Assembly: GCF_002192415.1 (NCBI RefSeq)
Contig: NZ_CP021780.1
Location: 1,364,001-1,428,000, forward strand
Source: Paenibacillus donghaensis
GTDB taxonomy: Bacteria; Bacillota; Bacilli; Paenibacillales; Paenibacillaceae
Reading direction: 5' to 3'
DNA length: 64,000 bases
Shown: piece after piece, positions 9,033-17,898 of the stretch
Numbering within the stretch: position 1 is the first letter of the stretch
How the letters are laid out: each line of letters starts with the position of its first letter
Translations under genes and position numbers: made by a program
The notes under the pieces: model-generated
Seen by the model: the letters and a program-made list of their open reading frames with translations, nothing else
Database searches by the model: none
What the model was told of the DNA's origin: nothing

Positions 9033-10133
9033 CTAGAAGGGCTGCTTGTAAGGTTCCAGTTTGTTCCAGTCAAAGGTTACGCCTGTACCGGATTCCTCCG
9101 GCGCAACAGCCAATCCGGTCGCTGGTTCAATAACAAGTGGGCGAGTAGTATACTGGTCAATCGGGAAACTGTGCATTTCCAGGTAACCGGCATTCGGCAT
9201 GGCAGCCAGGAGGCTAACATGCAGCTCTTGCATCCCGTGTGTGGACACTGAAAGATTGTAGGCCTGGGTCAGATGGGCTACTTTTAGCCAGCCTGTAATT
9301 CCGCCAATGTTGGAGGCATCCGGCTGCGGGAAGTCAACATGTCCATATTGCAGCATATGCTTGAACTCAACCAATGTCCGCAGGTTCTCGCCGCCTGCGA
9401 CAGCGATCCCGGATTCCTCTGCAATGCGCGCATAACCGGCATAATCCTCCGGAATCGTGGGTTCTTCCAGGAAGAGAATATCGTATTTCAGGAATTCCCG
9501 GCCGGCTTTAATGGCTTTCTCCACGCTCCAGCTCATGTTGGCATCTACCATAAAGGCAACATCCGGACCGATCAAATCGCGTACTGAGGCAACTCTTTCA
9601 ATATCTTCAGCGAGTGTTTTTTGTCCAAGCTTTATTTTGACGGCTCTAAGCCCCATGTCCAAATATTTCTGGTTGTTCTGCAGCAGCTTCTCCAATGGGA
9701 AATTCAAATCAATAGCTCCGCCGTAGCATTTAACCTGATTGCTCGCACCACCGAGCAGCTTGTAGAGCGGTTCATCCGCTTTGCGTGCGCGCAGGTCCCA
9801 GAGGGCAATGTCACAGGCGGCAATAGCGAAGCTTGCCAGACCGCCGCGTGCTACATAATGAATGCCCCAGTTCATCTGTTCCCAGATGCTCTCTACACAG
9901 CTGGCATCTTTGCCGACCAGAATCCGGGTGAGCTCATTGGCAATCAGGGAGCAAATAGCTTTGCCGCCAAAACCGCCTGTATAGGTGTAGCCTACGCCTT
10001 CACGTCCGTCATCTGTCCGGATGATTACAATCGGAACCTCGAAATGAGTATGCAGGCCGTGCTTGGCATCCTCCATGATTTCCGGAAGCGGGATACGGTA
10101 GTACTCGGTAATGACTTCTTTGATGATCGACAT
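9033..10133 (-). CDS. mandelate racemase/muconate lactonizing enzyme family dehydratase
   Basis: A 366-residue enolase-superfamily enzyme. Visible catalytic parts are the KxK motif (Lys166-Ile-Lys168), metal ligands Asp197 (DANMSW), Glu223 (FLEEPT) and Glu249 (GGEN), and the Asp272/His299 dyad (PDASNIGG, STHGMQELH). KxK plus a His-Asp dyad is the mandelate-racemase subgroup pattern, typical of acid-sugar dehydratases such as galactonate, rhamnonate or glucarate types. Start: ATG at 10133 is placed nine bases after AGGAG, while the ATG two codons earlier would be only three bases away. Gene order suggests it dehydrates a sugar acid released from a plant polysaccharide. Confidence 0.85.
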   Translation of the reverse strand: MSIIKEVITEYYRIPLPEIMEDAKHGLHTHFEVPIVIIRTDDGREGVGYTYTGGFGGKAICSLIANELTRILVGKDASCVESIWEQMNWGIHYVARGGLASFAIAACDIALWDLRARKADEPLYKLLGGASNQVKCYGGAIDLNFPLEKLLQNNQKYLDMGLRAVKIKLGQKTLAEDIERVASVRDLIGPDVAFMVDANMSWSVEKAIKAGREFLKYDILFLEEPTIPEDYAGYARIAEESGIAVAGGENLRTLVEFKHMLQYGHVDFPQPDASNIGGITGWLKVAHLTQAYNLSVSTHGMQELHVSLLAAMPNAGYLEMHSFPIDQYTTRPLVIEPATGLAVAPEESGTGVTFDWNKLEPYKQPF

Positions 10134-10209
10134 ATGCATTCACTCCTATAGTTTAGTGGTATAGGCAGAACTTAAGCTGAATTCGACAACTTGGCTTGAG
10201 AAGTCTAAC

Positions 10210-10905
10210 CTAGGGGTTGGTGAGCAACATGGACTGTAGTTCAGACAATCCGGCAGATTGTTCAATAGCCTGTGCCACAAGTCTGGCGATTTCTCGGGCA
10301 CCCTCGCCGGAGAAATGGGTATTATCTTCAACACCGGCCGGATAGTTGGGATGAGCGCCTTCAGGCAAATGCATGAATATAGCTTTGGAGCCTTCAACAC
10401 CCAGATCCTGACACAGCAATTGAGAGGCTGCGAAGATATCCAGCAGCGGTGTCTGCGTAGCTGCAGCAACCTCCCTCATGGCCGCCGGATAAGCTCCTAC
10501 GGCATTGGGGTCGAGGGTTCCATCTTCCAGATAGCGGCGGCGGCTGACAGAGGTTAGCAGCACAGGAGTTCCACCAAGCCGGCGTGCTGATGTTATGAAC
10601 TCATGCAAGTTGTCGCGGTATTCTGTATCAGGATCGGTGTAGCGGGAGGGGTCTTCCTTCTTCTCGTCGTTGTGTCCAAATTGAAGGAACAGATAATCTC
10701 CGTGCTTGAATTCTTTGAGAATGGCCGCCATACGGCCTTCGGCAACAAAGGATCTGGTGCTTCGTCCGTTGATTGCACAATTGTTCACTTCAAGAGAAGT
10801 TCCGAAGTAACCTTGCAGGAATTCTCCCCAGCCCGTCATTGGTTTCTCGGTGGCCCCTTTAATGGCTGCTGTAGAATCACCGGCGATAAAAAGTGTAGGT
10901 TTCAT
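10210..10905 (-). CDS. SGNH hydrolase, rhamnogalacturonan acetylesterase-like (CE12)
   Basis: A 231-residue SGNH hydrolase. Block I FIAGDST carries the nucleophile Ser11, block II is NGRSTR, block III FGHND provides the oxyanion Asn, and block V DNTHFSGEGA provides the Asp/His pair. This pattern and length match the RhgT/YesY type that deacetylates rhamnogalacturonan fragments. No signal peptide is seen, so it would act on imported oligosaccharides. AAGGAAGGG lies six bases before the ATG. It heads the three-gene minus-strand unit; two LacI/CcpA-type operators lie in its upstream region. No transporter is next to it. Confidence 0.85.
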   Translation of the reverse strand: MKPTLFIAGDSTAAIKGATEKPMTGWGEFLQGYFGTSLEVNNCAINGRSTRSFVAEGRMAAILKEFKHGDYLFLQFGHNDEKKEDPSRYTDPDTEYRDNLHEFITSARRLGGTPVLLTSVSRRRYLEDGTLDPNAVGAYPAAMREVAAATQTPLLDIFAASQLLCQDLGVEGSKAIFMHLPEGAHPNYPAGVEDNTHFSGEGAREIARLVAQAIEQSAGLSELQSMLLTNP

Positions 10906-10945
10906 TGAGTACCCTTCCTTGACATAATGGCGAATCCGCTATAAA

Positions 10946-10959
10946 TGCACACGTTAACA
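10946..10959. promoter_or_regulatory. CRE/LacI-type operator (weaker copy)
   Basis: TGCACACGTTAACA matches 12 of 14 positions of the CcpA consensus TGWAANCGNTNWCA. It lies about 40 bases upstream of the acetylesterase start and could bind CcpA or a LacI-family sugar regulator. Inferred from sequence only. Confidence 0.4.
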
Positions 10960-11123
10960 ATTATGTCTGTTATTATTACTTAATTTTTGTTTATTTCCTG
11001 CTTGGACACAGCTGATTCAATTAATATCAGATAACAAATGTGTAGCATAATATTCATTTTTAATTAAAAATATAGATATAAAATGGTTGAATTTGCAACG
11101 GATTCATATGAGTTCAACATTAT

Positions 11124-11137
11124 TGTTAACGTTATCA
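11124..11137. promoter_or_regulatory. CRE/LacI-type operator
   Basis: TGTTAACGTTATCA matches 13 of 14 positions of the CcpA consensus, with the central CG typical of LacI-family operators. It lies about 220 bases upstream of the acetylesterase gene. Together with the weaker copy at 10946-10959 it suggests sugar-dependent control of that unit. No LacI-family gene is in the window. Confidence 0.5.
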
Positions 11138-11452
11138 TTTTAGTTCCTTGCCTATTCAAAGTCAAGAATTATGTGCAATACACTCATGAATAAGGTTGAT
11201 AGCTTCGACTGTCTCTTCATTGACATGTATTATCTGCTATCATACACCAACTGGCATATACTCTGTGTTGATTATGGGAGTTGTGACTGCAATTAGTCTG
11301 TTTGATATCCCCTTGAAGCTGCAGCCTAGAGCATTGCGCTTCCGGATCGATCTGTTTGCTGAGAATCGCCCCAGGTTGCCCCGTGCTTCTGTGCACCCGG
11401 ATGGTCCTCATCCTAATTGGATCGCTCCACCTTAACCAGGTAACTCTCCCAC
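11138..11452. other. non-coding stretch, nothing recognised
   Basis: No gene on either strand is convincing here. The short open frames lack ribosome sites and family motifs. It separates the operator region of the minus-strand trio from a dispersed repeat. Confidence 0.5.
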
Positions 11453-11690
11453 CCGAACTTAATGTAACCAACTCCCTAGCGGATCGTATAGCCGCTATTT
11501 CCTCATTTCTGCGATATTTTTATGTCTTGCGGACCGCATAGCCGTTATTTAGTCAAAACAGGCTCTAAACGGAGGTGATTCACTTGAATAAGGGCATCTG
11601 AGTCCGTTAAACGGGCAAAACACGCTTTTTACAGTAAATAGGGGCTGCTGAGTCCGCAAGACAGGAGCCAAAGTGAAAATTGGTTACTGG
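11453..11690 (+). repeat. dispersed intergenic repeat, family X, copy 1
   Basis: A ~238-bp non-coding element. It starts near CCGAACTTA and ends AATTGGTTACTGG. Internal landmarks are CTAGCGGATCGTATAGCC, GCGGACCGCATAGCC, TCAAAACAGGCTCTAAAC and two CTGAGTCCG motifs. A reverse-oriented copy is at 54227-54413 and a partial copy at 37921-38017; all three share the order of these landmarks. No open frame and no clear target duplication were seen. Confidence 0.7.
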
Positions 11691-12000
11691 ACTAGCCTGC
11701 TGCTGGAAAGATCACACAGGCTTGAGAGCACTCAGATCATCATCGGCCAATCCCAGCGTTCCTGGCTTGCGCAAATGGCTACGCGGTGATGTGACTTAAA
11801 AGGAAAAATTTATAAACAATGATATTAATTTAAAAAAATAGGACCAAATGCCCACTAAAAAATTCTCTTGAAGTGTTAGTATCTACTCGAGATGAAGCCT
11901 TATTTTCTCAAAGAAATGAATTCCATTGATTAGTGCATTCGGTGCGGGTTGTTTTTCCTATGTCTACAGGGTGGGGAGAGACACCGCGGATTGAAAATTT
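11691..12000. other. non-coding stretch upstream of the orphan regulator
   Basis: This AT-rich stretch, particularly 11800-11900, has no credible coding sequence. It may hold upstream promoter elements for the response regulator gene, but no box pair was clear enough to call. Confidence 0.4.
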
Positions 12001-12014
12001 ATAAAGCGCTTACA
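12001..12014. promoter_or_regulatory. CRE-like half-perfect palindrome
   Basis: ATAAAGCGCTTACA matches 12 of 14 positions of the CcpA consensus and contains AAGCGCTT, the strong CRE core. It lies about 28 bases before the response regulator start, where it could overlap the promoter and act as a block. Inferred from sequence only. Confidence 0.45.
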
Positions 12015-12041
12015 ATACAGTGTATAGAGGAGAGCTAAATC

Positions 12042-12770
12042 ATGTGGAATAAGATCATTATCATTGATGATGACGTTGATACTCGCAACCTGGTGGTTGA
12101 ATACTTGTCCAAGCATGGATTAGAAGCCGTTAGTTACTCTTACAGCAGCCAAACGTCCGTTGCCTTCATTCATGCCTATGATCCTGATCTTATTATTCTT
12201 GATGTGTCCATAACCAATGTAACCGGCCTGAGGATATGTACGGAGCTGCGCAAATATAGTGATAAACCTGTACTTTTCACAAGTCAACACATGGAGGATG
12301 GCCTAAGGATTGAGGCTTTAAACTGCGGAGGGGATGAGTATGTATCCAAACCGTTCAGCTATGATGTGTTGCTTGCCCGGATCAAAGCGCATATTCGCCG
12401 ATATAAAAGAGCTTTCCCCGTCAATCAGCGTCATTTGTTACTCTACCCAGGCCTGCAAATCGATCCTTCCACCCACTCTGTTACGGCCTATGGCAAGGGA
12501 GTTTCCTTATCTTCCAAGGAGTTTCAGATCCTGGTTACCCTGGCCAAGAATCCGAATCGCGTGTTCCACACGGAAACCTTATATGATCTTATTTGGAGGG
12601 ACATTAAGGAAGGGGATCTACGGACCGTTATGGTACATATCTACAACTTGCGGCAAAAAATCGAGAAAAAACCAAGTAAACCCGTCTATATCCATACCGT
12701 CAGAGGCGTCGGCTATAAATTTAACGGTTCGGTATCCCTGGCAGAGGAATCAATTGACTATCACCTGTAA
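12042..12770 (+). CDS. orphan OmpR-family response regulator
   Basis: A 242-residue regulator. The receiver domain has acidic residues in IIDDDVDT and phospho-acceptor Asp54 in IILDVS, with Lys in EYVSKPFS. The winged helix ends in VHIYNLRQKIEKK and VRGVGYKFN. The usual MP after the aspartate is replaced by SI, and the switch Thr/Ser region reads LFTSQH. AGAGGAGAG stands seven bases before the ATG. No kinase gene is adjacent. The next gene is the amylase, 166 bases downstream, so a role in its control is possible but unproven. Confidence 0.88.
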   Translation: MWNKIIIIDDDVDTRNLVVEYLSKHGLEAVSYSYSSQTSVAFIHAYDPDLIILDVSITNVTGLRICTELRKYSDKPVLFTSQHMEDGLRIEALNCGGDEYVSKPFSYDVLLARIKAHIRRYKRAFPVNQRHLLLYPGLQIDPSTHSVTAYGKGVSLSSKEFQILVTLAKNPNRVFHTETLYDLIWRDIKEGDLRTVMVHIYNLRQKIEKKPSKPVYIHTVRGVGYKFNGSVSLAEESIDYHL

Positions 12771-12849
12771 TAATCAATACTTATTTTTTTTCGAAATAAC
12801 CGATTACTTTAACTAAACTTTAAAATCAGTTGATAAGATTGATTTGTAA

Positions 12850-12863
12850 TGCAAACGATTGCA
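12850..12863. promoter_or_regulatory. LacI/CcpA-type operator upstream of the amylase
   Basis: TGCAAACGATTGCA is an almost perfect palindrome around CG. It matches 12 of 14 CRE positions and resembles operators of maltose regulators of the LacI family. It lies about 75 bases before the amylase start codon. Whether CcpA or a MalR-type protein binds it cannot be told. Confidence 0.5.
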
Positions 12864-12936
12864 TCTCTTATGCTCATTAAAGGTATAGGAAGCATGTAAC
12901 TAGATGTACACTACTTCGTTACAGGAGGATAAGCTA

Positions 12937-15900
12937 ATGGTCAAAAAGAGTTGCAAAGGGTTCTTAAGCTTAGTATTGCTCTTCTCTATGCTGTGGAGTA
13001 TTGCAGCATCGCCTGCAGTCCAAGCAGAATCGGCTGCAGTAGCGCCCGCCGCCACAACAGAAACTAATGACGCACAGCAACAGCAGGAAGGCAGCATCTT
13101 CAGTTGGGATAATGCAAACGTTTACTTCGTAATGACTGACCGCTTCAATAACGGCAACACCAGCAATGACGGGGCATACGGAAGACCGAAAACAGATGCA
13201 TGGGGTTCAGACGTGGGTACTTTCCACGGCGGGGATATTAAGGGCTTGACTAAGAAGATTGAAGAGGGTTATTTCACGGAACTGGGTACGAACGCAATCT
13301 GGATCACTGCACCTTGGGAACAAATGCACGGCTGGGTAGGCGGGAAAGACGGTGATTTCGCTCACTATGGCTACCACGGATATTATGGGCTTGATTTCAC
13401 TGAGATGGACAAAAGCATGGGAACCATTGAAGAGATGCGTGAGTTCGTTGATCTCGCTCACTCCAAAGGTATCCGTGTAGTACTTGATGTAGTTATGAAC
13501 CATGTGGCTTATCCGACTCTTGTAGACATGGAAGAGTACGGATACGGTGACCATGGCGGACTATCCGGCAGCTGGATTCCGAATAAAAGCCTGGGCCAGA
13601 ATTGGCATACACACAATAACATTATGAACACTGCTAATACTAGTGCCTGGGCAACTTGGTGGGGGAACAGTTGGATCCGCGCGAATAACATTGCAGGCTA
13701 CGACCAATGTGGCGGCAGTGATACCACGCTTTGCGTAGGTTACTTGCCGGATATCAAGACAGAAGCCACAAGTGGCACAACTTTGCCGCCCATTCTGAAA
13801 ACGAAGTTTAGTAAAGAGACTAGCGGTTACGATAACTGGATTGTACCTGCTGCGAAGCAATACCGCAAAGACTTGAACGTCGCTCCAGCAGCCTACATGA
13901 ATAAGTGGCTGTCCTCATGGGTTGAAGAATTCGGAATTGACGGTTTTCGTATCGACACTGCGAAGCATGTAACCGTGGACAAATGGAAGGATCTCAAAAC
14001 AAGTGCAAACAGTGCTCTTGCGAAATGGAGACAGAACAACCCGACGAAGCCTGGAGCAAGTTGGAAGGATAGCTTCTGGATGACAGGCGAAGTATGGGGT
14101 AAGGGTCTTGGCAGAGACAGTAATTATTTCAATAATGGATTCGATTCCTTGATTAACTTTACGTTCCAAGGGGCGAATATGAATGATCTGGAAAGTACAT
14201 TCTCACGTTATGCGGCTGAGTTTAACAATGAACTTCCTAACTACAACATGATCAGCTATATCTCTTCACACGATAAGGGATTATACAACCGTGCTAACCT
14301 AATTCAAGCAGGCACAGCACTACTGCTTCTTCCAGGTGCCGTGCAGACCTTTTATGGTGATGAGACTGCAAGGCCGTTCGGAGCGACGGGTTCTGATCCA
14401 GATCAAGGCGCACGTTCGCAGATGAACTGGTCCGGCATCAACCCATCCGTTCTGTCACATTGGCAGAAGCTTGGGAAGTTCAGAAACAATCATATTGCTA
14501 TAGGTGCAGGAATCCATAAGAAAATGGCAGACAGCCCGTATACATTCTCCCGTACTTATGATCAAGGCGATATTCTGGATAAAGTTGTCGTTGCTACTGG
14601 AGCTTCGGGTACTGTAGACGTCAACGTATCTGGCGTATTTCCTGATGGGACTACTGTGCGTGATGCCTATACGCAGAACGAAGTGGTGGTAAGCAGCGGC
14701 AAGGCAAGATTCACGGCTGGAACTAACGGCGTTATTCTGATTGAGAACGTTGGAGTTAACAAGAGATTTCCGATTCTTACTGCTTCTCCTGCAGGTGGTA
14801 AATTTAAAACCGAAACAACGATCGTTACACTATCGGTCAACAATGCTGAGAGTGGCAAGTACACACTGGATGGCAGCGATCCAATTAACGGAGTGGCATT
14901 TACCAATGGAACAACGATCACAATTGGCGCAGATATGGCTATTAATGATTCAAAAACGTTGAAAATGTATGCGGCGAATGAGAACGGTGAAGGAACGGGG
15001 TCCTACACCTTTACGAAGGGTGATCCTAATGCCAAGCTGCAAATTTACTTGAAGAAGCCTAGCGGCTGGGGAACTCCGAGTTTATATTTCTATGATACAG
15101 CGCCGAAGGACAACGACCCGACATGGGCTACAGCTCCAGCAATGGAGAGCGCAGGCGGCGAGTGGTACGTATACAGCTTCGACAAGGCTGAACAAGCGAC
15201 AATTATCTTCAAAGACAACACTGGTAAGCAGGTGCCAGCACAGAACCAGGCTGGTTTCACCAGAGCAACAACAGGCTGGTACGACGGAACTGCATGGCAT
15301 GATACGGATCCGCGTGTCGTAACTAAACCAACGGCTCCATCGAATCTAATAGCATCTGCGACAACGGATAGGACGGTATCCTTGACCTGGACTGCGTCGA
15401 CGGACAGTGCTGGAATCGCTGGATACGACGTATATCGCAACAATATTAAGGTAGGCTCGTCTACAGCAGCAACTTACTTGGATACTGGCTTAACTGGAGA
15501 AACTACGTATACCTACAAAGTGATTGCCAGAAGCCAATCGGGTGGAACATCTGATCCAAGTAACGAATTGAGCGTAAAGACGCAACCACTGGGTACTGAC
15601 AACAGCGTTACTGTTTACTACAAAAAAGGCTTCACGACTCCTTATATCCACTACCGTACTGAGGGCGGCACTTGGTCAGCTGTTCCAGGTGTGAAGATGG
15701 CAGAGTCTGACATTCCCGGATACGCTGTATACACGATTGACCTGGGAACCGGAACAGCAACACGGGTCGAAGCCGCATTCAACAATGGCAGCGGACAATG
15801 GGATAACAACAATCAGAAGAATTACTTCTTCAACAAAGGCGATAATACGTATAGCGCCGGTACGGTAACTGCCGGTAAACCGGGAGTTCCGTTACCAGGA

Positions 15901-17673
15901 AACAAGGTGACTGTGTACTACAAAGAGGGCTGGACCAACGTAAATATTCATTATCGTGCTGAGGGCGGCACCTGGACATCTACTCCAGGAGTGAGAATGG
16001 AAAATGATTCGTTAAACTCAGGTTATAAAAAAATGATTATTGATATTGGGACAGCTAACCGCCTGGAAGCTTGCTTCAACAATGGCAGCAATGTTTGGGA
16101 TAGTAATGGTCAGAAGAACTACTTCTTCAATGTAGGCGACAATATTTACATTCCTGGCAATAATGGTTCTGCAGGACAAGTGAAAATCGGGGAAAAGCCG
16201 GCAGGGAACGATACGGTTTCTCCCTCAGTCCCAGCTAACCTTGCTGGCAATCTCAGTACGGGCACTCCTAAGACAGTTACCCTGACTTGGGGCGCTTCTA
16301 CTGACAATATTGGCGTCGTAAGCTATGAAATTAGTCGGAAGGCCGGCACAAGCACGGAGACATTTACAATGAATGCTACAACATTCATCGACAGCACGGT
16401 AATTGAGGGCACGGCTTACAAGTATCAAGTTCGCGCCCGTGATGCCGCAGGCAATTTCTCTGGGCTTAGCAATGAAGTAACGGTTGAAGTGCCGGGTACT
16501 CTCGATACAATCGCACCTTCCCAGCCAACGAATGTAATAGGGACGGCAACTTCTTCCTCTGTTGCTCTTCAATGGACAGCTTCAACGGATAATATTGGTG
16601 TAGCAGGCTATGATATCTATCGCAATGATGCTAAAGTAGGCACTTCTACCACAACTAGCTTCACGGACACCGGTTTGACTGAAAAAACATCGTATAATTA
16701 TACGGTTAAAGCTTTCGATGCTGTTAACAATTACTCGGCAGTTAGCGATGAAATAAGAGTTGAAACATTAATGGGAACGATCATCGTACCAGGTGGAAAC
16801 AAACCCTATTCCACTAACCCGACGTTGGGCAAGCGGGTGTCTGCTCCAATACCGATCGATGGAGTTAATAACGGTGAATGGACAGATGAAATGTTGATTG
16901 CCATCGATATGGCTGGTGATGATCCGCGTACGCTAGGCAGCAACTGGGCACTCCATGAGTCGCCGATGGATCTTAGCCATCTGTGGGCTGCATGGGACAG
17001 TGAGTACATCTATCTGGCTTGGCAGTATGTAGATGTAACAGATATTGTAGACCCTGCTAATGCTGGTTCTGCAGGAGGGACACCAATCCGCTCCATGGAT
17101 ATGCCGCAAACGATCGGAATCGAGACGATTTCCGGCGCTGGTGCAACACATGATATGTGGAAGAAGAACGGAAACCAAGCGGTTTGGGGTGGGTTGGATC
17201 TTCCTGATTACCAATTTAACATCGCCTCGAATATGTTCCACTCCGGGTACATCTCCAGAGCTGTTAACGGTTTATTCCCTGTTGACGACAACGGTGTGAA
17301 CTATAAGACAGGTGCAGCTGCGGGTATTACTGTGAAATTTGCTAAAGGTAAAGGTTATTCAACCCTATGGGGTGTGAAGGATGCCGATGATGTGAACGAT
17401 CCGGGCAAACTGGTGGATTTTATCACATTGGGTCACGATCCAAATCGCGATACTTTCTATGAAGCAAAAATTCCACTGAGCGCCATCGGAAATCCTGATA
17501 TTGAGAATGCAGGTATCGGTGTAATGCTCCACCAAGGTGAGTTCTCGTCGGTCGATACCCTTCCTAATGATCCAGCGACTTCCAACACTCCGGGAGTATC
17601 CGATTCCAACTCTCCTAAAGAGTGGGGCGATATCGACTTACTGACTGTTCCTTTCGCTCGTATCGGTAGATAA
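12937..17673 (+). CDS. secreted multimodular alpha-amylase (GH13, MalS-like)
   Basis: A 1578-residue extracellular starch hydrolase. A signal peptide ends near AVQA-ES (residue 32). The GH13 catalytic domain (about 55-600) resembles E. coli MalS in VYFVMTDRFNNG, GTFHGGD, WVGG and YHGYYGLDF. Catalytic residues are Asp340 (GFRIDTAKH), Glu385 (GEVWG) and Asp446 (ISSHD). Then come a chitobiase-C-like segment (610-690), a CBM26-like starch module (699-789), FN3 (797-884), two CBM25-like modules (889-984, 988-1085), two FN3 (1091-1187, 1190-1278) and a CBM9-like C-terminus (1289-1578). ATG 12937 follows AGGAGG by eight bases; the frame is open 11 codons earlier without support. A LacI/CRE-type operator is upstream and a strong terminator downstream. 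Confidence 0.92.
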   Translation: MVKKSCKGFLSLVLLFSMLWSIAASPAVQAESAAVAPAATTETNDAQQQQEGSIFSWDNANVYFVMTDRFNNGNTSNDGAYGRPKTDAWGSDVGTFHGGDIKGLTKKIEEGYFTELGTNAIWITAPWEQMHGWVGGKDGDFAHYGYHGYYGLDFTEMDKSMGTIEEMREFVDLAHSKGIRVVLDVVMNHVAYPTLVDMEEYGYGDHGGLSGSWIPNKSLGQNWHTHNNIMNTANTSAWATWWGNSWIRANNIAGYDQCGGSDTTLCVGYLPDIKTEATSGTTLPPILKTKFSKETSGYDNWIVPAAKQYRKDLNVAPAAYMNKWLSSWVEEFGIDGFRIDTAKHVTVDKWKDLKTSANSALAKWRQNNPTKPGASWKDSFWMTGEVWGKGLGRDSNYFNNGFDSLINFTFQGANMNDLESTFSRYAAEFNNELPNYNMISYISSHDKGLYNRANLIQAGTALLLLPGAVQTFYGDETARPFGATGSDPDQGARSQMNWSGINPSVLSHWQKLGKFRNNHIAIGAGIHKKMADSPYTFSRTYDQGDILDKVVVATGASGTVDVNVSGVFPDGTTVRDAYTQNEVVVSSGKARFTAGTNGVILIENVGVNKRFPILTASPAGGKFKTETTIVTLSVNNAESGKYTLDGSDPINGVAFTNGTTITIGADMAINDSKTLKMYAANENGEGTGSYTFTKGDPNAKLQIYLKKPSGWGTPSLYFYDTAPKDNDPTWATAPAMESAGGEWYVYSFDKAEQATIIFKDNTGKQVPAQNQAGFTRATTGWYDGTAWHDTDPRVVTKPTAPSNLIASATTDRTVSLTWTASTDSAGIAGYDVYRNNIKVGSSTAATYLDTGLTGETTYTYKVIARSQSGGTSDPSNELSVKTQPLGTDNSVTVYYKKGFTTPYIHYRTEGGTWSAVPGVKMAESDIPGYAVYTIDLGTGTATRVEAAFNNGSGQWDNNNQKNYFFNKGDNTYSAGTVTAGKPGVPLPGNKVTVYYKEGWTNVNIHYRAEGGTWTSTPGVRMENDSLNSGYKKMIIDIGTANRLEACFNNGSNVWDSNGQKNYFFNVGDNIYIPGNNGSAGQVKIGEKPAGNDTVSPSVPANLAGNLSTGTPKTVTLTWGASTDNIGVVSYEISRKAGTSTETFTMNATTFIDSTVIEGTAYKYQVRARDAAGNFSGLSNEVTVEVPGTLDTIAPSQPTNVIGTATSSSVALQWTASTDNIGVAGYDIYRNDAKVGTSTTTSFTDTGLTEKTSYNYTVKAFDAVNNYSAVSDEIRVETLMGTIIVPGGNKPYSTNPTLGKRVSAPIPIDGVNNGEWTDEMLIAIDMAGDDPRTLGSNWALHESPMDLSHLWAAWDSEYIYLAWQYVDVTDIVDPANAGSAGGTPIRSMDMPQTIGIETISGAGATHDMWKKNGNQAVWGGLDLPDYQFNIASNMFHSGYISRAVNGLFPVDDNGVNYKTGAAAGITVKFAKGKGYSTLWGVKDADDVNDPGKLVDFITLGHDPNRDTFYEAKIPLSAIGNPDIENAGIGVMLHQGEFSSVDTLPNDPATSNTPGVSDSNSPKEWGDIDLLTVPFARIGR

Positions 17674-17766
17674 TTGCAGCATTAACAGACGATTATAGAC
17701 TCCCCTCACATGAGGTCGGATTTATTGCCAAAGTTTAACTGGACGCTTGAATTGCGGAGTGAATAA

Positions 17767-17798
17767 CTAAAGAAACGGCAGAGATGCCGTTTCTTTAG
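17767..17798 (+). terminator. rho-independent terminator of the amylase gene
   Basis: A perfect 14-bp stem, CTAAAGAAACGGCA and its complement, with a GAGA tetraloop lies about 95 bases after the amylase stop and ends in TTTCTTTAGTTC. Confidence 0.8.
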
Positions 17799-17898
17799 TT
17801 CATTCAGGTAACCTAAATCCACCCATCCTACAGGGGATGAAAAAAAAGCTGGGAATAAGAACATATGTTTGCTAAAATAAACAGAGGAGGTGTTGAAT

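Noticed and set aside
11196..11471. Overlapping short frames on both strands in the gap before the orphan regulator
   Set aside because: No ribosome sites, no recognisable domain, and composition does not favour either strand.
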